Positions 14,872 to 19,014 of a DNA stretch of 19,014 nt are shown here, piece after piece. The position numbers were made by a program, and so were the translations under genes. How positions within the stretch are numbered: the first letter of the stretch is position 1; every line of letters begins with the position of its first letter. The DNA comes from Baffinella frigidus (Eukaryota > Cryptophyceae > Cryptomonadales > Baffinellaceae): NCBI GenBank assembly GCA_026770585.1, contig MU646335.1, positions 1,172,672 through 1,191,685 on the forward strand. Direction: 5' to 3'. The notes below the pieces were generated by a model. That model was given only the letters and a program-made list of their open reading frames with translations. It ran no database searches and was not told the origin of the DNA.

Positions 14872-17800
14872 ATGAGGCTCGACGCCGTGAAAGCGGTTGT
14901 GACCGGAGCCGGCGGGGGCCTCGGACGGACATTCTCGCGCGAGCTGCTCAAGGCGGGCGCCAAGGTCCCCCCTGCTCTGCCTCTTCTCGCTGCCCTACCC
15001 GACACCGAGCTTTGCTTGTCGCGAAAACCCCCTGCAACTTCATAAACTCCAGTGGAATGAGCAATGCAAGGATTTTGAAGCACGACTGCACAACAGGTGA
15101 TGGCCACGGACATCGACGCGAAGGGGCTGGAAGAGACCCAGAGGATGCTCGGCGGGGTGCACACACACCTGGGAGACGTGACGCAGGAAGAGGACGTCGA
15201 GACGCTGTTCGCCAAGGCGCGCGAGCTGATGGGCGGGTGCCGCCCCCTCCCTCTCCCGGAATCTCTTGCCATGCGGCGCACCGCTGTTCCGCCCATGCGG
15301 GCGTCAGGTCTGGCGACGTTGCGCCATCCCAACCTGGCACCAACCCTCACGGGAGGACCAAACGATCGATTTTAGTTTTTAGATTTACCGTTACAGACCC
15401 CCCCCCGGATTCGAGGTGCCTGTTGGGGTAAATCTTCAAATACGAAATCTATCACTTGGTCCTCCTGTGAGGGTTGGTGGTGGCCGCGCGGCACTCCTCC
15501 CCGCGGACGACATGGTTCAGGAGGTGAATGTCGATTTGCCTCTGCAGATCACAAACCTTCCTCTCCCCAATAAAAATCCGTTTCTAACGCCTCCATCCAT
15601 GACCTAAGACAACGTCGGGTCCATATCTGGTTCTGGAGGTGACAACGTCATTCCAAGGAGAAATCTCAGTCCGTTGTTTTTTACTCGTGGTTATTCCATA
15701 CCGGTAGGTGCAACCTGCTGGTGAACAACGCCGGGGTGCTGCGCGACAAGAGCCTCGTGCGCTCTGACAAGGCCACCGGCAAGGGCGTCAAGAACATGAG
15801 CAAGAAGGTCTCTTCCTCCCCTTCTTCTAGCTCTTCTAGCTCGTCCGGTCTCCTCGTGTTGAGGAGACCAGATTCACTCGGGTAGAGCTAGTATGCGCCA
15901 GACAGCCGGGAGAAGACAGCGAAGAAGTGCTTGCTCTGCATCAGTCTATTTGGTCTCACTGATTTGGTGAGACCAGGCTCTTTTCCGCCCCAAAGTTGAC
16001 GGATTTGTACCACGTACCCAGCATGTCCATTTGAGAATAATCGGCGAACCCGAGTGAGGCAGAGCTACAAGCTCCGTGGTTCCATCAACATCTGGAAACC
16101 GACGCGGCAATAAAATGTTGAGGGTTAGACCAGTCGCTGCATCGCCCCCCCCCCCCCTCACCGGATAGCTCTGGCAAAGGTGGCAAGTAACGCTACGCTT
16201 CCCCCCGAGGTTGACGTTCATGACGATGTCCCAGTCCTGTGAGGCAGAATGTTCGGTCAATCCGAGTGAGGCAGAGAATAGTGTGTGAACCTGAGCGAGG
16301 CAGAGCTGGTAAGTAACGCTTCCCACCAAGTCAGAAACGGCATCGAAGCGGTTAAGAAACGGGCATCGATACTTACCCCTTCCCACCTCCCGGCAGGACT
16401 GGGACATCGTCCTGAACGTCAACCTCACAGGTCTAGGGTTTAGGGGTGAGGGGTTAGCGTTGAGGGTTTAGCGTTGCAGGTTTAATGTTGAGGTCCAGCA
16501 CAGCACAGTCTGTAGAACGCGCGTGGTGGAGGTGGGGTTCGACGGGTAGGTTGCGCGGAATAGAGAAGTTCACTCCGAGCCAGAACATTTCGCCTAAGTC
16601 AACTCCCCCTGAAACCCACAGCCTTAAGTCAAATGCCGGCTCCCAGAGCCGGTCCATCTTAACGAAATGGCAACTTACTGCCGAGGGCAGGTTTGTTGAC
16701 TTAAGGTAAAAGATCCTGGCTGGTAGTGAAGTTGGCCTCAGCTGCACCAGCCCTCCCAAGTGAAGTCAAGTGCATTGGGATCGTTGAAGGTCTGGCGGAT
16801 TTGTACCATGGGTTGGCGGATTTGTACTTGGGGGTGTCTTTCTGACGCCACCTTGGTACACGTGCGGGCAATTCGGGTGTTGGCCAAACGATGAGATTAC
16901 TTGAGGTCGGATGGCGGATGGTGTGTGTTTGCGAGTGCCGCAAGGTGCGGACATTTGGGGGATAGGGATTGTCGCCCCCCCCCTCCCCACACCAAGAGCG
17001 AGAAGTCTTGGTTCAACTGGTTCCATCCAACGAATTTGGATGGTGCTTCAACGAAACCGACATTCTACCAAACACACTCCACACGTGATGTTCTGGGGTG
17101 ACCGGCAGAAAGCCATCCAGGACTGAACGCTTTCGAAACACTCCCCAGGGCCGTTCCTCTGCGCGCGGGAGTTTGCCGCGGGCGTTATCGGAAACGAGGT
17201 TCCCTCAACCCCACAACACCAAACCCTAAACCCCAAACCCTAAACCCTGAACCAGAAACCAGAAACCAGAAATAATAAACCATAAACCATAACCCATTAA
17301 CCATTAACCATAAACCATAAACCATAAACCTTGAACCATAAACCGTGAAGCATAAACCATAAACCATAAACCATAAACCATAAGCCTCGAACCCTTTCGA
17401 GACATCTACGACTGTTGACTGCACCAGCGGCTTTTGCGCCGAAGCGACACCGCACCTACACCCTAAACCCTAAACCCTAAACCCTAAACTCTAAACCCTA
17501 AACACCGAACCTAAACCCTAAGCCCTAAGCCCTAAACCCTAAACCCTAAACCCTAAACCCTAAACCCCAAACCCTAAACCCTAAACCCTAAACCCTAACA
17601 CCCTAAACCTAAAACCTAAAACCTAAAACCTAAAACCTCAAGCCTAAAACCTTAACCCTAACACCCTAAACCCTAAACCCTTAACCCTAACACCCTAAAC
17701 CCTAAACCCTAAACCCTAAACCCTAAACCCTAAACCCTAAACCCTAAACCCTGAACCCTACACCCTAACACCATAAACCCCAAACCCCAAACCCCAAACC

Positions 17801-18115
17801 CCAAACCCTAAACCCTGAACCATAAACCCTACACCCAAACCCCTCAACCCTCAACCCTCAACCCCCAGCCCTACATCCTAAACCATAAACCTCAAACCCC
17901 AAATCCCAAAACCCCAAACCCCAAACCACGAACCCGCAACCCCTAATCCGAACCCCTATCCCTACACCCTGAACCCGTAACCCCGAACAGAAGCAAGCCC
18001 TGATCGTGAACATCACCTCCTCCTCCCGCGTGGGCTACGTGTTCCAGTCCAACTATTCCGCGGCGAAAGCGGGGCTGGTCGCGGACACGGCCGTCTGGGC
18101 CAAAGAGCTGGCACG
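14872..18115 (+). CDS. FabG-like short-chain dehydrogenase/reductase, six exons (3' end missing)
   Basis: Exons 14872-14964, 15097-15236, 15708-15807, 16397-16430, 17149-17198 and 17991-18115 give 180 codons plus two bases, and all phases agree (0, 2, 0, 1, 0). Motifs in order: Rossmann TGAGGGLG (11-18) for NAD(P)H, acidic DID (36-38), LGDVT (56-60), NNAG (84-87), NVNLTG (118-123), TSSS (148-151) with the catalytic Ser, and YSAAK (161-165) with catalytic Tyr and Lys. An insert before the WDIVLNVNL helix, with GKGVKNMSKK, is typical of a bacterial-style 3-oxoacyl-ACP reductase/SDR subfamily of about 255 residues, so about 75 residues are absent. The protein starts at the Rossmann strand with no presequence, suggesting a cytosolic enzyme. 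Introns 4 and 5 hold telomere-like repeats. The next exon (usually YGIRVNAVAPG) was not found before 19014. Substrate unknown. Confidence 0.92.
15338..15479. mobile_element. 142-bp foldback element in SDR intron 2
   Basis: Arms 15338-15389 and 15427-15479 (outer CACCAACCCTCAC, inner AGATTTACC) are inverse copies with about 80-85% identity around a 37-nt centre. No ORF. It behaves as a MITE-like insertion inside an intron. Confidence 0.7.
15847..15974 (+). repeat. Two GGTCTC hairpins in SDR intron 3
   Basis: GGTCTCCTC/GAGGAGACC (15847-15869, 5-nt loop) and GGTCTCAC/GTGAGACC (15952-15974, 7-nt loop) are separate perfect stems sharing GGTCTC. They could bring the intron ends together or be remnants of one element. 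Confidence 0.65.
16207..16239 (-). pseudogene. Inverted copy of SDR exon 4
   Basis: On the minus strand, 33 nt from the CAG acceptor (CAG then GACTGGGACATCGTC) match SDR exon 4 at 16394-16426 with one change (CTG to ATG, L to M), reading DWDIVMNVNL. The copy lies 154 bp upstream, in intron 3, in the opposite orientation. Its last bases and donor are replaced by GGGGGGAAG. It cannot be used by the SDR transcript, but copy and exon could pair in the RNA. Confidence 0.85.
16431..16495 (+). repeat. Degenerate TTTAGGG tract at a splice donor
   Basis: Starts with the donor bases GTCTAGGGTTTAGGGG immediately after SDR exon 4 and decays through GGGTTAGCGTTGAGGG. The repeat itself supplies the 5' end of intron 4. 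Confidence 0.8.
16622..16706. repeat. Nested inverted repeats in SDR intron 4
   Basis: CCTTAAGTCAA (16622-16632) pairs with TTGACTTAAGG (16696-16706). Just inside the left arm, CCGGCTC and GAGCCGG form a perfect 7-bp stem with a 3-nt loop. The GACTTAAG theme recalls the element at 11887-12053. Confidence 0.7.
17214..17985 (+). repeat. Telomere-like CCCTAAA array filling SDR intron 5
   Basis: About 770 bp of CCCTAAA and relatives (CATAAAC, CCCCAAA, CCTAAAA), with a short unique interruption at 17390-17455, occupies almost all of intron 5 and ends five bases before the acceptor (GAACAG). The longest perfect run is near 17695-17750. Confidence 0.9.
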
Positions 18116-18244
18116 GTACACCCCCTCACCCTCCCACCCTCCCTCCCAACTCAATGCTTTGCATCGTCAATATTTTGTGGTTTGTACCAGGGGCCGACGA
18201 TTGCCGGCACCACCGTGTCATATATGCATGTTGTTTTGTTGTTT

Positions 18245-18985
18245 CGTGCAGCATCCAGCGACCCCAGACTCGAGAAACCCCGCGAAAGGGCCGTGCGCCA
18301 CATACCCTGACGCACCGACGCGTTAACCACACGAGGCTACCTGTGCGAACATAATAAATGTCAATTGTAAACGTGTGTAGTAATTTTCAGATGAAAAGCA
18401 GCGACTTTACACAGGTCCCGCCGCGGAGGCGCGCGACACGTGACCATTTCCCCACAAAACTTTCAAAGTCCCTTTTATTCTGTTCGCATGGGTAGCCTCG
18501 TGTGGAAACCCGGACCAGATGCGGAATCACGCAGTATCGAAAGACCCCAGACTCGAGAAACCAACGGACTGTGGCCCACATACCCTCACGCACCGAAGAC
18601 CCTGCACGGCTCCCACGACTCCTGACACCCTCGTGCACAGGGTGTGTAGAGAATTTCATTGAAATCATATTTACTACAAGGGTTCGTGTAGTAATTTTCA
18701 TTGAAAACAGTTTCCTTATGGAATCTGGCCGCGGGCCCGGGACAGGTACGGGGACCCCGCGAAAGACTCCAGACTCGAGAAACCAAGGGACCGTGATCCA
18801 CACACCCTGGCGCAGCGAAGACCCTGCCAGGCTCCCATGGTTGCTGACACCCACGCGCGCAGGGTGTGTAGAGCGAAAGGGCCCTTTCGCGGAGTTCGGG
18901 CCGTGCCCTACACATCCACCCACCCTGGAATCTGACCTAGGACCCGGGATTGTTGACACCCTCGCGCACCCAAGACCCTGAATCT
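18245..18985 (+). repeat. ~230-bp degenerate tandem repeats after SDR exon 6
   Basis: Blocks GACCCCAGACTCGAGAAACC, CACATACCCTCACGCACC, GAAGACCCTGC, GCTCCCA and TGACACCC followed by CAGGGTGTGTAGAG recur near 18245, 18540 and 18765, with a fragment near 18950. GTGTAGTAATTTTCA also repeats. An 18-bp perfect palindrome GCGAAAGGGCCCTTTCGC sits at 18873-18890. Open frames on both strands follow the repeat and no gene is recognised. Confidence 0.75.
18327..18505. repeat. 36-bp inverted repeat
   Basis: CCACACGAGGCTACCTGTGC and the next bases (18327-18361) are inversely repeated at 18470-18505 with five or so mismatches, enclosing about 110 bp of unassigned sequence. Confidence 0.75.
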
Positions 18986-18988
18986 GAC

Positions 18989-19014
18989 CTTCTTCTTCTT
19001 CTTCTTCTTCTTCT
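18989..19014 (+). repeat. (CTT)n microsatellite at the window edge
   Basis: Eight or more CTT units run to the last base, so the full length is unknown. Confidence 0.95.

Noticed and set aside
15946-16428. 160-codon minus-strand open frame
   Set aside because: It is antisense to SDR exon 4 and happens to include the inverted exon copy; the rest has no domain or splice logic.
18251-18330. SDR exon 7 after the TTTCGTGCAG acceptor
   Set aside because: The reading (IQRPQTRETP) does not match the YGIRVNAVAPG region expected and the sequence is one unit of a tandem repeat.
18387-18959. 190-codon minus-strand open frame
   Set aside because: It follows the ~230-bp tandem repeat, giving the same WFLESGVF phrase in successive units; overlapping frames on the other strand are equally long.

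Overview
This is nuclear DNA of a unicellular eukaryote, most likely an alga. Genes are split into short exons (34-273 nt) by AG-ended introns. Plant/alga-type telomere-like repeats (TTTAGGG/CCCTAAA) occur in several interstitial blocks, and the rest is dense with microsatellites, foldback elements and dispersed repeats. The species cannot be fixed from sequence alone; a cryptophyte is a weak guess. No prokaryotic operon, rRNA, tRNA, CRISPR array or intact transposase was seen. Most long open frames are low-complexity artefacts or antisense shadows.

Three genes can be reconstructed exon by exon with phases that agree. (1) On the minus strand, 2147 to 890: the 5' part of a 4HBT/YbgC-type hotdog-fold acyl-CoA thioesterase with a possible targeting presequence; it runs off the left edge or is broken. 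(2) On the minus strand, 14285 to 13243: a single-pass membrane protein whose outer part resembles beta-propeller blades; its 3' end is not identified. (3) On the plus strand, 14872 to 18115: a FabG-like short-chain dehydrogenase/reductase (SDR) in six exons with all core motifs; its last ~75 residues are missing. Genes 2 and 3 are divergent, 586 bp apart, and probably share a promoter region. Weaker exon models of unknown product lie at 5603-6265, 8991-9737 and 10307-10397 (minus) and at 2956-3035 and 7778-7933 (plus).

Layout: 1-2200, thioesterase exons with foldback and inverted-repeat elements in the introns; 2200-5000, dispersed repeats, telomere-like blocks and one plus-strand exon; 5000-6300, a minus-strand exon pair whose edges are copied several times with GA microsatellite; 6300-8400, tandem repeats and CT microsatellite; 8400-9740, a minus-strand exon whose two halves are copied three times each, with telomere-like blocks between the left-hand copies; 9740-12450, tandem exon-like and short repeats; 12451-13030, an inverted-repeat element holding an exon fragment; 13243-18115, the divergent gene pair; 18115-19014, tandem repeats and a (CTT)n run.

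The most unusual feature is that nearly every recognisable exon has one or more partial 'shadow' copies nearby, often cut at or just past a splice junction. In several cases a microsatellite or telomere-like array begins right at the splice site. The 14 donor sites of the three best genes are also strikingly non-consensus.
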